DNA of 64,000 nt, taken from assembly GCF_030015065.1 (NCBI RefSeq), contig NZ_JAIVFN010000002.1, positions 62,001 through 126,000 of the forward strand. Direction: 5' to 3'. The notes below the pieces were generated by a model. That model was not told the origin of the DNA and did not search any database. It worked only from the letters and a program-made list of their open reading frames with translations. Each line of letters begins with the position of its first letter. The first letter of the stretch is position 1. This document shows, one piece after another, positions 8,497 through 17,893 of this stretch. The position numbers were made by a program, and so were the translations under genes. The DNA is from Xanthobacter autotrophicus (GTDB lineage Bacteria; Pseudomonadota; Alphaproteobacteria; Rhizobiales; Xanthobacteraceae).

Positions 8497-8512
8497 TGGC
8501 GCAGCTTCTGCA
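8497..8512 (+). promoter_or_regulatory. sigma-54 (-24/-12) promoter of aioBA
   Basis: TGGCGCAGCTTCTGCA carries the GG and GC doublets of the RpoN consensus with exact 10-nt spacing. It ends 47 bp before the aioB start and follows aioR, whose product is a sigma-54 activator. Confidence 0.75.
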
Positions 8513-8559
8513 GGACGTCTTGCGTCCGAAAGGACCAATACGCTCTGGGAGGAGCTTTC

Positions 8560-9081
8560 ATGAAAAGATGTCCCAGCCTCGTCGATGCCGGCCGCCGCAG
8601 CTTCCTGACCGGCGCCGGCCTTGCGACCGCAGGCGCCGCCGTCGCCTCCGTTCTGCCGGCCCAAGCCAAGGCGGCCCCTGCGGTCGCGTTGGTGAGATAT
8701 CCAGCGAACCGCCTCGCCAATGTGAAGGACCTGAAAGTTAATGAGCCGCTGGACGTGGCCTATCCCGATGACGACGCGCCCGGCGTCCTTCTGAAGCTCG
8801 GGACACGCGTGGCCGGAGGCGCCGGACCCGACGGCGACATCGTCGGCTTCACCACCGTCTGCCCGCACAAGGGATTTCCCCTTTCTTACAGCACGACGGA
8901 CAAGACGCTGAACTGCCCCGGCCATTATTCCCGCTTCGATTGCGAGAAAGGCGGCCAGCAGATCTGGGGCCAGGCGACGCAGAACCTGCCGCAATACGCG
9001 CTGCGTGTGGACGCGAAGGGCGACATCTATGCCGAAGGCGTGGATGAGCTGCTCTACGGCCGCCTCTCCAACGTGCTCTGA
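8560..9081 (+). CDS. aioB: arsenite oxidase small (Rieske) subunit
   Basis: A 173-residue exported Rieske protein. Tat signal GRRSFLTGAG at 11-20 is followed by a hydrophobic stretch ending near AQA (34-36). The [2Fe-2S] ligands are C101 and H103 (CPHKG) and C119 and H122 (CPGHYS). Positions 106 and 121 are Phe and Gly, so the disulfide of the betaproteobacterial enzyme is absent, as reported for Rhizobium NT-26. The subunit exports the AioA complex and takes its electrons. The start has a strong SD (GGGAGGAG) and sits behind the sigma-54 promoter. Confidence 0.95.
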   Translation: MKRCPSLVDAGRRSFLTGAGLATAGAAVASVLPAQAKAAPAVALVRYPANRLANVKDLKVNEPLDVAYPDDDAPGVLLKLGTRVAGGAGPDGDIVGFTTVCPHKGFPLSYSTTDKTLNCPGHYSRFDCEKGGQQIWGQATQNLPQYALRVDAKGDIYAEGVDELLYGRLSNVL

Positions 9082-9092
9082 GGGAGGACACC

Positions 9093-11555
9093 ATGGCTTA
9101 CAAGCGCCAGATCGGCCAATTGCCCATCATTCCCGCCAATGCGACCGTCCACAACGTCGTCTGCCACTATTGCATCGTCGGCTGCGGCTACAAGGCCTAT
9201 AGTTGGGACGCCCGATACGAGGGCGGCACGGCGCCGGGCGAGAACGCCTTCGGCGTCGATCTCTCCAGGCAACAGCCGGCAGAGACCGCAGCCTGGTATG
9301 CGCCGTCCATGTACAACATCGTCAGGCAGAACGGGCGAGACGTGCACATCGTCATCAAGCCCGACAAGGCGTGCGTGGTGAATTCCGGCCTCGGCTCCGT
9401 GCGCGGCGCGCGGATCGCCGAGATGAGCTATTCGCGCCAGCGCAACACCCAGCTCCAGCGCCTCACCGATCCCCAGGTCTGGCGCTACGGACAGCTCCAG
9501 CCCACGAGCTGGGACGACGCCCTCGACCTCGTCGCCCGCGTCACCGCAGCGGTGATCGCTGAGCAGGGCGAGGACGGCCTGTTCGTGTCCGCCTTCGACC
9601 ACGGCGGCGCGGGCGGCGGATACGAGAACACCTGGGGCACCGGAAAGCTCTATTTCGGCGCCATGAAGGTAAAGAACATCCGCATCCACAATCGCCCGGC
9701 CTACAATTCGGAGGTCCACGGCTCGCGCGACATGGGGGTGGGCGAGCTCAACAATTGCTACGAGGACGCGGAGCTCGCCGACACCCTCGTAGCGGTGGGC
9801 ACGAACGCGCTGGAAACCCAGACCAACTATTTCCTGAACCACTGGGTGCCCAACCTGCGCGGAACCTCCCTCGACAAGAAGAAGGCGGAGTTCGGCAGCG
9901 AGCCGGTGGCCAAGGCGCGCATCGTCATCGTCGATCCGCGCCGCACCGTCACCGTGAATGCCAGCGAGGTGGAGGCGGGCAAGGAGAACGTGCTCCATCT
10001 CGCCCTCAATTCCGGCACCGACCTGATCCTGTTCAACGCCTGGCTCACCTACGCGGCGGAGAAGGGGTGGATCGACAAGGGTTTCATCGCGGCCTCCACG
10101 AAGGACTTCGACAAGGCCCTGGCGGCCAACAAGGTGAGCGTGGCGGAAGCCGCTCGCGCCACCGGCCTCAGCGAGGCGGACATCGTCAAGGCGGTCACCT
10201 GGATCGGCGAGCCCAAGGCCGGCGGGGCACGTCGGCGGACCATGTTCGCCTATGAGAAGGGCCTCATCTGGGGCAATGACAACTACCGCACCAACCAGGC
10301 GCTGGTGAATCTCGCCCTCGCTACCGGCAATATCGGCCGTCCGGGCGGCGGCTGCGTGCGCATGGGCGGCCACCAGGAGGGTTATTGCCGCCCGTCCGAC
10401 GCCCATGTGGGCCGGCCCGCAGCCTATGTGGACAAGCTGCTGATCGAGGGCAAGGGCGGCGTGCACCACATCTGGGGCTGCGACCACTACAAGACCACGC
10501 TCAACGCCATGGCTTTCAAGCGCGCCTACAAGATGCGCACGGACCTCGTGAAGGACGCCATGGCCAGCGTGCCCTACGGCGACCGCGATGCCATGGTGGC
10601 CGCCATCTTGGGCGCCATCCGCAAGGGTGGGCTGTTCAGCGTCGACGTGGACATCGTGCCGACCCATATCGGCGAGGCCGCCCATGTGATGCTGCCCGCC
10701 GCGACATCCGGCGAGATGAACCTCACCTCCATGAACGGCGAGCGGCGCATGCGCCTTACCGAGCGCTACATGGACCCGCCGGGCCAGGCCATGCCCGATT
10801 GCCTCATCGCCGCGCGGATCGCCAATCACATGGAGCGGGTGCTGCGCGCCATGGGCAAAACGGAGGTGGCGGACAAGTTCAAGGGCTTCGACTGGAAGAG
10901 CGAGGAAGACGCCTTCATGGACGGCTACGCCAAGAACGAAAAGGGCGGCGCGTTCGTCACCTACGATCGCCTGCGGACCATGGGCACTAACGGCTTCCAG
11001 GAGCCCGCCACGGCCTTCGCAGACGGCAAGATCGTCGGCACCAAGCGGCTGTTCGCCGATGGCAAGTTCAACAAGCCGGACGGCAAGGCGGTGTTCGCCG
11101 AAACCCGGTGGCGCGGCCTCCAGGCCCCCGGCAAACAGGCGGAGAAGGACAAGTTCGCCTTCCTCATCAATAACGGGCGGGCGAACCTCGTCTGGCAGAG
11201 CGCCTATCTTGACGTGGAGAATGAGCTGGTCATGGATCGCTGGCCCTATCCCTTCATCGAGATGAACCCGCAGGACATGGGCGAGCTTGGCCTCAAGAGC
11301 GGCGATCTCGTGGAGGTCTACAACGAGAACGGCTCCACCCAGGCCATGGCCTATCCCACCCCCACGGCGAAGCGGAAGGAGACTTTCATGCTGTTCGGCT
11401 TCCCGACCGGCGTGCAGGGCAATGTGGTGTCCGCGGGGGTCAACGAGGACATCATCCCCAACTACAAGCAGACGTGGGGCAACATCCGCAAGATCGCCGA
11501 CGCGCCGGAAGGCGTGCGGCACCTGACCTTCAAGTCGAAGGAGTATCCGGCCTGA
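9093..11555 (+). CDS. aioA: arsenite oxidase large (molybdopterin) subunit
   Basis: An 820-residue DMSO-reductase family catalytic subunit. The N-terminal 3Fe-4S site is C24-X2-C27-X3-C31 (VVCHYCIVGCGYKAYSW), as in known AioA. No Tat signal of its own is present; it is co-exported with AioB. It oxidises As(III) to As(V) in the periplasm at a bis-MGD molybdenum centre. The gap to aioB is 11 bp. The C-terminal domain carries the molydopterin-dinucleotide binding fold (FLINNGRANLVWQS, GFPTGVQGN). No cytochrome c or molybdenum-cofactor gene follows, unlike many aio clusters. A strong hairpin closes the transcript. Confidence 0.97.
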   Translation: MAYKRQIGQLPIIPANATVHNVVCHYCIVGCGYKAYSWDARYEGGTAPGENAFGVDLSRQQPAETAAWYAPSMYNIVRQNGRDVHIVIKPDKACVVNSGLGSVRGARIAEMSYSRQRNTQLQRLTDPQVWRYGQLQPTSWDDALDLVARVTAAVIAEQGEDGLFVSAFDHGGAGGGYENTWGTGKLYFGAMKVKNIRIHNRPAYNSEVHGSRDMGVGELNNCYEDAELADTLVAVGTNALETQTNYFLNHWVPNLRGTSLDKKKAEFGSEPVAKARIVIVDPRRTVTVNASEVEAGKENVLHLALNSGTDLILFNAWLTYAAEKGWIDKGFIAASTKDFDKALAANKVSVAEAARATGLSEADIVKAVTWIGEPKAGGARRRTMFAYEKGLIWGNDNYRTNQALVNLALATGNIGRPGGGCVRMGGHQEGYCRPSDAHVGRPAAYVDKLLIEGKGGVHHIWGCDHYKTTLNAMAFKRAYKMRTDLVKDAMASVPYGDRDAMVAAILGAIRKGGLFSVDVDIVPTHIGEAAHVMLPAATSGEMNLTSMNGERRMRLTERYMDPPGQAMPDCLIAARIANHMERVLRAMGKTEVADKFKGFDWKSEEDAFMDGYAKNEKGGAFVTYDRLRTMGTNGFQEPATAFADGKIVGTKRLFADGKFNKPDGKAVFAETRWRGLQAPGKQAEKDKFAFLINNGRANLVWQSAYLDVENELVMDRWPYPFIEMNPQDMGELGLKSGDLVEVYNENGSTQAMAYPTPTAKRKETFMLFGFPTGVQGNVVSAGVNEDIIPNYKQTWGNIRKIADAPEGVRHLTFKSKEYPA

Positions 11556-11567
11556 CGGCGGGCACCA

Positions 11568-11593
11568 TCGGCCGGCGTTCTGGCGCCGGCCGA
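11568..11593. terminator. hairpin between aioA and the convergent tauE-type gene
   Basis: TCGGCCGGCG and CGCCGGCCGA form a perfect 10-bp stem around a 6-nt loop, between two convergent genes. There is no U run, so it may act as a bidirectional terminator or an mRNA-end stabiliser. Confidence 0.6.
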
Positions 11594-11603
11594 GACCGCA
11601 CCC

Positions 11604-12452
11604 TCATCCGTGGCGCCACACTTTCACCGATGACACGACGAGGATCAGCGCCAGGATGGGAAGCAAGACCTGCTCGGGCACAAGCCCAAGGAGGTGCCCG
11701 CCGATGAAGGCGCCCACGATGGAGCCCACCGCCATCACGGCCACGAACACCTTGTTCTGCGCGACGGTGGCGAAGGCGTTGTCGCGGCTGTAGCGGGTGA
11801 AGCCGACGATCATGGTGGGCAGGCTCACCGCCAGCGACAGGCTGCCGGCGAGCTTGATGTCCGCGCCGAAGAGAAGCACCAGCGTCGGAATCAGCAGCTC
11901 ACCGCCGGCCACGCCCATCAGCGAGGCGACCACGCCAATGGCGAATCCCGCAATGACGCCGGCCACGATCAGCCAGGGTCCCGAAAGCAGCGCGGACGCT
12001 GCGGTCGATCCGTGTCCGAACAGGAGGGCGACGGCGATCAGCACCAGCAGGACTGCCAAGACCCGGTAGAGGGTGCGGGAGCTGAGCCGGGTGGCCCAGC
12101 CGGCGCCGAACCAGGCGCCAACGAGGCTACCCGCCAACAGGTTGAGGATGATCGGCCAGTTGGTCGCGATCGCGCTGAAGGGCACCGTCGCCGCCCTGAA
12201 CGGCAGCGCGCTAGCGACGACGACCAGGCTCATGGCCTTGTTGAGGATGACCGCTTCGAGCGCCCGGAAGCGGAATGGGCCGATCAGCAGCGGCAGGCGG
12301 AACTCTGCGCCACCAAGCCCGATGAGACCGCCGAGCATGCCGATGAGGGCGCCCCCGGCGAAGGCCGGCACCGGCGGGGGGCCAGGGTTGGACCCCCGCT
12401 CGTCCCGTGTGTTGGCACGCTCGGACGACAGTGGAATGGACTGCTGGGACAT
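11604..12452 (-). CDS. TauE/SafE-family anion permease
   Basis: A 282-residue inner-membrane protein with eight or so hydrophobic segments and the two internal glycine-rich repeats of the TauE/SafE family (GMLGGLIGLGGAEFRLPLL and VVASLMGVAGGELLIPTLVL). Family members export sulfite, sulfoacetate or related anions. I chose the ATG at 12452 because GGAGG sits 7 nt upstream; an ATG at 12470 lacks one. It is divergent from the HTH/periplasmic-binding-like regulator and shares a repeat-containing control region with it, so that regulator probably governs it. An oxyanion substrate is inferred only. Confidence 0.8.
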   Translation of the reverse strand: MSQQSIPLSSERANTRDERGSNPGPPPVPAFAGGALIGMLGGLIGLGGAEFRLPLLIGPFRFRALEAVILNKAMSLVVVASALPFRAATVPFSAIATNWPIILNLLAGSLVGAWFGAGWATRLSSRTLYRVLAVLLVLIAVALLFGHGSTAASALLSGPWLIVAGVIAGFAIGVVASLMGVAGGELLIPTLVLLFGADIKLAGSLSLAVSLPTMIVGFTRYSRDNAFATVAQNKVFVAVMAVGSIVGAFIGGHLLGLVPEQVLLPILALILVVSSVKVWRHG

Positions 12453-12502
12453 GGATGAGCCTCCGGCCATGATCGTTCGGACGGAGCCGCCATCATGGTA
12501 TG

Positions 12503-12664
12503 AAATGATATGAATTGATACGAAAACAAACGATTTGACGGGTATATTGCTGGTTTAATGAGCCGAGCGTGGCGAATAGATGTTGTTTTGTAAAGATAGA
12601 ATGGTCAGGACGGCTGGCCGAAGGCCGAGCTATATGCCAAATGATATGAAATTAGATGAATTGA
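12503..12664. promoter_or_regulatory. duplicated operator between divergent permease and regulator genes
   Basis: The words AAATGATATGAA (12503-12514 and 12639-12650) and ATGAATTGA (12510-12518 and 12656-12664) each occur twice in this AT-rich divergent region, about 137-146 bp apart. The pairing suggests two binding sites for one regulator, probably the 12680 protein. Confidence 0.5.
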
Positions 12665-12679
12665 GATGCCGGACATTCC

Positions 12680-13633
12680 ATGGATACGCCTAACGCCCTG
12701 ACTGTCGAAGATGTGGCCGAGCGGCTGCACGTCAGCCGGAGCGGCATTTATGCTCTGATCAAGGCAGGCGGGATCGGCTTCTACAAGGTCGGCCGTAAGA
12801 TCCGCTTCACCGAGGCGAACGTGCGCGACTATATCGAGCGCTCCGGCAGGGCCGCGCGCGCGCCCGAGCTGGCAGGCCGCCCGGCATTCGACGAGAACCG
12901 GTATTTTGACCTGAAGGCGGAGCGTCGGGCCGGGGACGGCTTCATCATCTGCGGCCAGGACCTCATCCTCGACATCCTGTCCAACTTCATGCGCATGCAC
13001 GGCGTCATGGCGCTCAGGGCCTATATCGGCAGCTACGACAGCCTCGTCTCGCTCTATTACGGCAAGGTCTCCGTCGCGAGCGCACATCTGTGGGACAGCG
13101 CCGGCGACGACTACAACGTGCCCTATGTCCGTGCCTTACTGCCTGGCGTGCGCTGCGCGGTGGTCAACGTCACCTACCGCATGCAGGGCCTCTACGTCGC
13201 CAAAGGCAACCCGAAGGCCATCCGAACATGGCAGGACTTCGCCCGCGACGACATCACCATGATCAACCGCGAGAAGGGGGCGGGATCGCGGGTGCTGCTC
13301 GACGAGAACCTGAAGCTCCTCGATCTCTACGCCAGCCGGATTAAGGGCTACGATAGCGAGAACCAATCCCATCTCGCCGTGGCGAGCGCAGTGGGCCGTG
13401 GCGACGCCGACGTGGCGGTGGGGATGGAAAAGGTCGCCCGCCAAGTAGATAATGTGGACTTCGTCCCACTGAAGAGGGAACGCTACGACCTTGTGGTCCG
13501 TAAAGAGCATCTCGACACACCGGAGGTCGCGACGATGCTCAAGATCCTGCGCTCGGAGCGGTTCCAGAACGAGTTCAAGAGCATCGGCGGATATGACATC
13601 ACCGACATCGGGAAGATCGTGGCTGAGACGTGA
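12680..13633 (+). CDS. excisionase-type HTH plus periplasmic-binding-like effector domain regulator
   Basis: A 317-residue one-component regulator. Residues about 7-52 are an excisionase/MerR-like HTH (LTVEDVAERLHVSRSGIYAL, then YKVGRKIRFTEANVRDYI). Residues about 90-310 resemble the PBP_like domain related to molybdate/tungstate-binding proteins (SYDSLVSLYYGKVSVASAHL, REKGAGSRVLLDENL, GRGDADVAVGMEKVA). Such proteins sense a small anion and control its transporter. Next to a molybdenum enzyme and an anion permease, molybdate, tungstate or a sulfur oxyanion are all plausible. It is cytoplasmic, with no signal peptide. Confidence 0.75.
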   Translation: MDTPNALTVEDVAERLHVSRSGIYALIKAGGIGFYKVGRKIRFTEANVRDYIERSGRAARAPELAGRPAFDENRYFDLKAERRAGDGFIICGQDLILDILSNFMRMHGVMALRAYIGSYDSLVSLYYGKVSVASAHLWDSAGDDYNVPYVRALLPGVRCAVVNVTYRMQGLYVAKGNPKAIRTWQDFARDDITMINREKGAGSRVLLDENLKLLDLYASRIKGYDSENQSHLAVASAVGRGDADVAVGMEKVARQVDNVDFVPLKRERYDLVVRKEHLDTPEVATMLKILRSERFQNEFKSIGGYDITDIGKIVAET

Positions 13634-13717
13634 GGCCGAATCTACTGCCGTCGCTGAAGCGCCCGAATGCCAAGTCCACGAGCGAACTTCCCGCCGCCTC
13701 CCACCGAGCCGAACGCC

Positions 13718-14527
13718 TCAGCCGAACCGGCCGGTGATATAGGAGCGCGTGCGCTCCTCGGTTGGGTTGGTGAAGATCAGGCTGGCCACGTCGTATTCCA
13801 CCATGTGGCCGAGATGCATGAAGGCGGTGAAATCCGAGATGCGCGCCGCCTGCTGCATGTTGTGGGTGACGATCACGATGGTGTAGGCGCCCCGCAACTC
13901 GTCCATCAGTTCCTCGATCTTCGCCGTGGCGATGGGGTCGAGGGCCGAAGTGGGTTCGTCGAGCAGGATGAGCTCCGGATCTGGGGCGAGGGTGCGGGCG
14001 ATGCACAGGCGCTGCTGCTGGCCGCCCGACAATCCATAGGCGGATTCCTGGAGGCGGTCCTTCACCTCGTCCCATAGGGCGGCTTGGCGTAGCGCGGCTT
14101 CCACGCGCCCATCCACTTCGGAGCGATTCCGGATGCCCCGGATGTGGAGGCCGGATGCCACATTCTCATAGACCGATTTCGGAAACGGGTTGGGCTTCTG
14201 GAACACCATGCCGATGCGCAAACGCGCGAGCATTGGATCTACTTCCGGCGCCACGATGTTGATCCCCTCCGGATAGAGGATGATCTCGCCCTGATACCGG
14301 TTGCCCGGATATAGGTCATGCATGCGGTTGAAGCAGCGCAGGAGCGTGGACTTTCCACATCCCGACGGCCCAATGAGGGCGGTGACCTTACCCTCGACGA
14401 TCGGAAGCTCCACCCCCTTGAGCGCCTGGTTGTCGCCGTAGAAGAAATTGAGGTTGCGAACAGAAGCGCGCAGGGGGGCGGGCTCCTTGCTGGCCACGGC
14501 GTCCAATGCTGGGGTCACGGCGGTCAT
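13718..14527 (-). CDS. pstB: phosphate ABC transporter ATP-binding protein
   Basis: A 269-residue ATPase with Walker [11 protein letters not shown]-loop [10 protein letters not shown], signature [16 protein letters not shown], Walker [14 protein letters not shown] and the PstB-typical switch [13 protein letters not shown]. It powers high-affinity phosphate import. The ATG at 14527 has GGAG 8 nt upstream; an ATG at 14557 overlapping the pstA stop is also possible. It is the last gene of a minus-strand pstSCAB operon. No phoU follows. Confidence 0.93.
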   Translation of the reverse strand: MTAVTPALDAVASKEPAPLRASVRNLNFFYGDNQALKGVELPIVEGKVTALIGPSGCGKSTLLRCFNRMHDLYPGNRYQGEIILYPEGINIVAPEVDPMLARLRIGMVFQKPNPFPKSVYENVASGLHIRGIRNRSEVDGRVEAALRQAALWDEVKDRLQESAYGLSGGQQQRLCIARTLAPDPELILLDEPTSALDPIATAKIEELMDELRGAYTIVIVTHNMQQAARISDFTAFMHLGHMVEYDVASLIFTNPTEERTRSYITGRFG

Positions 14528-14556
14528 CTCGTTCTCCGAAAGGCCGGGCTGCAGCA

Positions 14557-15516
14557 TCAGCGCATGCTCCGGCGGATCTTGTAGCGCAGCCAGATGGCGA
14601 TCGCATTCATCAGCAGCGTCATAAGCAGCAGAATGAGACCGGTTGCTGCTGCGTTCACGTGGAACGCCGCCTGGGGACGTGAAACCCAGTTGAACATCTG
14701 GATCGGCATCACCGTGAACGGCGAGTTGAGCCAGTTGAAATTGATGAACGGAAAGGTGTCCTGGACCGGTGAAGGCGGCAGGAAGGCGATGAAGGTGAGC
14801 GCGCCGATGGTGATGATGGGCGCGGTCTCGCCGATGGCCCGTGACATACCGACGATGGCACCCGTGAGGATGCCGGGACGCGCGGTGGGCAGGATGTAGC
14901 CGCTCACCGTCTGCCATTTGTCGGCGCCAAGCGCATAGGCGCCCTCGCGGATCTCGAGCGGGATGGAGCGCACCGCCTCGCGTGTGGCGACTATGATGAT
15001 GGGCAGGATGAGAAGCGCCAGCGTGATGCCCGCAACTAGAATCGTCTGGCCCATGGCCAAGCTCTGCACGAACAGGCCGAGGGCGAGCAGCCCATAGATG
15101 ATGGAGGGCACGCCCGCGAGATTGGTCACATTGATTTCGATGAGATGGGTGATCCAGTTCCGCGGCGCATATTCCTCAAGATAGAGGCCTGCTGCGACGC
15201 CGAGCGGCACCGCCAGCGCCGTCGTCACCAGCATCACCAGCGTGGTGCCGACCCAGGCGGACAGAATGCCGGCCTCCGAAGCGCGTCGGGAGGGGAAGCT
15301 CGTCAGGAAATCAAGATCAATGCGGCCAAGCCCGTCCACCATGAAGTCCACGATGAGCGACAGCAGAACGATCATGGAAATGACGAGCACGCTGAGGCCC
15401 AGGATCGCGAAATTGCGGTCGGACCGATGCGCCCGAGCGACGATTTCCGCGTCGGAGAGGCGGCGGGAGGGTTGAGCGGCGAGCGGCTTCACGGCCATCC
15501 CCTCAATAGACTTCAC
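14557..15516 (-). CDS. pstA: phosphate ABC transporter permease PstA
   Basis: A 319-residue inner-membrane permease with six main hydrophobic segments. The binding-protein-dependent transport EAA loop reads [19 protein letters not shown], followed by [14 protein letters not shown]. Together with PstC it forms the phosphate channel. The GTG at 15516 overlaps the pstC 3' end by 14 bp. An ATG at 15498 (MAVKPL), just after the pstC stop, is an equally good start. It overlaps the possible upstream pstB start. Confidence 0.9.
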   Translation of the reverse strand: MKSIEGMAVKPLAAQPSRRLSDAEIVARAHRSDRNFAILGLSVLVISMIVLLSLIVDFMVDGLGRIDLDFLTSFPSRRASEAGILSAWVGTTLVMLVTTALAVPLGVAAGLYLEEYAPRNWITHLIEINVTNLAGVPSIIYGLLALGLFVQSLAMGQTILVAGITLALLILPIIIVATREAVRSIPLEIREGAYALGADKWQTVSGYILPTARPGILTGAIVGMSRAIGETAPIITIGALTFIAFLPPSPVQDTFPFINFNWLNSPFTVMPIQMFNWVSRPQAAFHVNAAATGLILLLMTLLMNAIAIWLRYKIRRSMR

Positions 15517-16456
15517 GGTATTTCTGGCGGAGCCAGAAGGCGAGAATGTTGAAGGCGAAAGTCATGAGGAACAGCGTCATGCCCGCCGCGAAGATGGTGA
15601 GATAAGCGATGGAGCCATGTGGCACGTCGCCGAGGCTGATCTGGACGATATAGGAGGTGATCGTGGCTGCGCCCTCCAGAGGGTTCAGGGCGAGCTTCGC
15701 CTGCTGGCCCGCAGCAATGGCCACCACCATGGTCTCGCCCACCGCCCGCGACATGCCGAGGATGTAGGCCGCCGTCACCCCGGAGAAGGCGCCGGGGATC
15801 ACCACCCGCGTCGCCGTCTGGAGCCGCGTGAAGCCCAGCGCATAGGCCCCCTCCCTCAGTTCCGCAGGGACCGCGCGCATGGCGTCCTCGCTCACGGAAA
15901 CGATGTAGGGCAGGATCATGATGCCCATGACGATGCCCGGCACGAGCAGGTTGAAGCCCGCCAGCCCGGGAATGAAGATCTGGAAGATGGGCGTGAGGAA
16001 CAAAAGAGCGAAATAGCCGAATGCCACAGTGGGCACGCCTGCGATAAGCTCCAGAAACGGCTTGATGGTCTCGCGCACCTGTGGCCGCGCGAACTCCGAC
16101 AGATAGATTGCGAGCACGGTACCGGCTGGAATCGCGACGAGCAGGGCGATGAGCGAACTCACCAAAGTACCGGATACCAGAGTCATGATGCCGAAGTGCT
16201 TGTCCTGAAACACCGGCGTCCATTGTGTGTCGGTCAGGAAGGAGATGATCGACACCTGTGCGAAGAATTTCAGGCTTTCGGACAGGAGGACGTAGACGAT
16301 GCCCGCCGTGACCAGGACAGAGAGTGCGGCACTGAGAAACAGGACAACGCGCATGATGCGGTCCACCACCCGGCGTCGCGCCAGGAAGACCGGAGAAACC
16401 GTCAGGCGCAACCGGCCTGTTCTTGAGTCTGGAGACACCGGTGCGACCACGTCCAA
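15503..16456 (-). CDS. pstC: phosphate ABC transporter permease PstC
   Basis: A 317-residue inner-membrane permease with the EAA loop [20 protein letters not shown] and the Pst-typical SRAVGETMVVAIAAG. The first periplasmic part contains FLTDTQWTPVFQDKHFGIM, usual for PstC. The start is a TTG at 16456 with GGTGAGGG directly upstream; a GTG two codons later is possible. It follows pstS with a gap of about 60 bp. Confidence 0.9.
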   Translation of the reverse strand: MDVVAPVSPDSRTGRLRLTVSPVFLARRRVVDRIMRVVLFLSAALSVLVTAGIVYVLLSESLKFFAQVSIISFLTDTQWTPVFQDKHFGIMTLVSGTLVSSLIALLVAIPAGTVLAIYLSEFARPQVRETIKPFLELIAGVPTVAFGYFALLFLTPIFQIFIPGLAGFNLLVPGIVMGIMILPYIVSVSEDAMRAVPAELREGAYALGFTRLQTATRVVIPGAFSGVTAAYILGMSRAVGETMVVAIAAGQQAKLALNPLEGAATITSYIVQISLGDVPHGSIAYLTIFAAGMTLFLMTFAFNILAFWLRQKYREVY

Positions 16457-16516
16457 CCCTCACCTGAATGGAGGGAGGCGCCGGAGCACCTCCCTCAGGT
16501 CCCTCAAGATCACCTG

Positions 16517-17518
16517 TCAGTAGACGAGCTTTTCCTTGACGAGATCCTCGACGGAGACGCCGACCTTGGACCCGGTGAAGCCGGTGCCGATCTCACGCTT
16601 CTTGAAGCGCTCCTGGAACACCTTCAGGGCGGCCTCGGGCAGCGGCACATAGCCGACTTCCTTGACCAGCTCGACCGCGTGCTTCGGGTCCTGGTAGAAC
16701 TCAACGAACTTCGCCACCTCCGGACGGGTTTCGGCCGCCTTCTTGTTCACGTAGATGAAGATCGGCCGCGACAGAGGCTGGTACTTGCCGGTGCGGGCGT
16801 TCTCGACCGACGGCTCCACGGCGGGCGCGGCGTCATCGACCTTGATCTTCACCGCCTTCAGCTTGCCGGTGTTCTCTTCATAGTAAGCAAGGCCGAAAAA
16901 GCCGAGGGCGTTGGGATCGCCCGCCACGCCCTGGACCAGCACGTTGTCATCCTCCGATGCGGTGAAGTCGCCGCGGCTGGAATGCTCCTTGCCGACGATG
17001 GCGGCGGTGAAATAGTCGTAAGTGCCTGAGTCGACGCCCGCGCCGTAGAGCACCAGCGGCCGATCCGGGTAGCTGTCGCGGACCTGCTTCCAGTTGGTGA
17101 TCTTGCCCTGGGCCTCGGGCTCCCAGATCTTCTTCAGATCCGCAACCGTCATCTCGCTCGCCCAGGTGTTGGACGGGTGGACGATGACCGTGAGCGCATC
17201 AAGGGCGACCGGCAATTCGATATACTCGATGCCGGCTTCCTTGCAGGCCTTCTGCTCGGCGGAGGTGATGGGGCGCGAGGCGTCAGAGATGTCGATCTCT
17301 CCGCGGCAGAACTTCTTGAAGCCGCCGCCGGTACCGGAGATGCCGACCGTCACCTTGATATCCTTGTTCGCCTTCTGGAATTCCTCCGCCATGGCTTCGG
17401 TCACGGGGAATACCGTGGACGACCCGTCGACCTTGACCAGTGCCTGGGCAGCGGCGCCGTTGAAGGCCGCGCCGGTAGCGAGCAGCGCGAGGGCGCTCGC
17501 GAGAGTGATGATCTTCAT
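16517..17518 (-). CDS. pstS: periplasmic phosphate-binding protein PstS
   Basis: A 333-residue protein with an N-terminal signal peptide ([19 protein letters not shown], cleavage near AAA-QA). PstS core features are [39 protein letters not shown] and [16 protein letters not shown]. It feeds phosphate to PstCAB. The ATG at 17518 is preferred over an upstream in-frame start because the signal peptide begins there. A Pho box lies 75 bp upstream. The SphX-like sequence type ([19 protein letters not shown]) is common in arsenic islands and may favour phosphate over arsenate, though that is inference. Confidence 0.92.
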   Translation of the reverse strand: MKIITLASALALLATGAAFNGAAAQALVKVDGSSTVFPVTEAMAEEFQKANKDIKVTVGISGTGGGFKKFCRGEIDISDASRPITSAEQKACKEAGIEYIELPVALDALTVIVHPSNTWASEMTVADLKKIWEPEAQGKITNWKQVRDSYPDRPLVLYGAGVDSGTYDYFTAAIVGKEHSSRGDFTASEDDNVLVQGVAGDPNALGFFGLAYYEENTGKLKAVKIKVDDAAPAVEPSVENARTGKYQPLSRPIFIYVNKKAAETRPEVAKFVEFYQDPKHAVELVKEVGYVPLPEAALKVFQERFKKREIGTGFTGSKVGVSVEDLVKEKLVY

Positions 17519-17592
17519 GAGGATGCCGTCTCCCTGGACAGTGCCGCTAGGGCTTCTGATGCTCACCTAGCCTCACGGGCTCTAAGCATGTT

Positions 17593-17612
17593 ATGTAACA
17601 AATTCATGACAA
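17593..17612 (-). promoter_or_regulatory. Pho box upstream of pstS
   Basis: On the minus strand TTGTCATGAATTTGTTACAT matches the PhoB consensus of two 7-bp CTGTCAT-like units 4 nt apart (TTGTCAT, GAAT, TTGTTAC), about 75 bp before the pstS start. Confidence 0.65.
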
Positions 17613-17619
17613 TTTGTGT

Positions 17620-17633
17620 ATATCGAGCGATAT
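17620..17633. promoter_or_regulatory. palindromic site beside the Pho box
   Basis: ATATCGAGCGATAT is a perfect 14-bp palindrome lying 8 bp upstream of the Pho box. It shares the ATCG/CGAT half-sites with the operators in front of the second pstS, so the same arsenic-responsive regulator might act here. Confidence 0.4.
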
Positions 17634-17893
17634 TCCTGAATCAACAGAGATTTTATCGAATATGACGCAACGTAGTTCTAGGCTATGGTTGGCTTTATTT
17701 CATGTAAATCATATGGACATCGTGGCAATTGTCCATGGTTGATTGCAATTTTTGAGAGGCTATCCGACTTCGATTGACGTATATTACTTATATAAAGTCC
17801 ATATGAAGCGCCTATTATTCATTTCTCCTCCCGAACAAATTTGCCTCTCAACCTCGCGAGCATTCCGTCTCTACATTACATCATTTCCATTTG

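Noticed and set aside
9054-11522. An 822-codon minus-strand open frame opposite aioA
   Set aside because: It mirrors aioA exactly, with low-complexity composition; typical antisense shadow in GC-rich DNA.
16513-17092. A possible functional link of the pst operon to a phoU gene
   Set aside because: No phoU-like frame exists on either side of pstB; the next gene is the HTH/binding-protein-like regulator.
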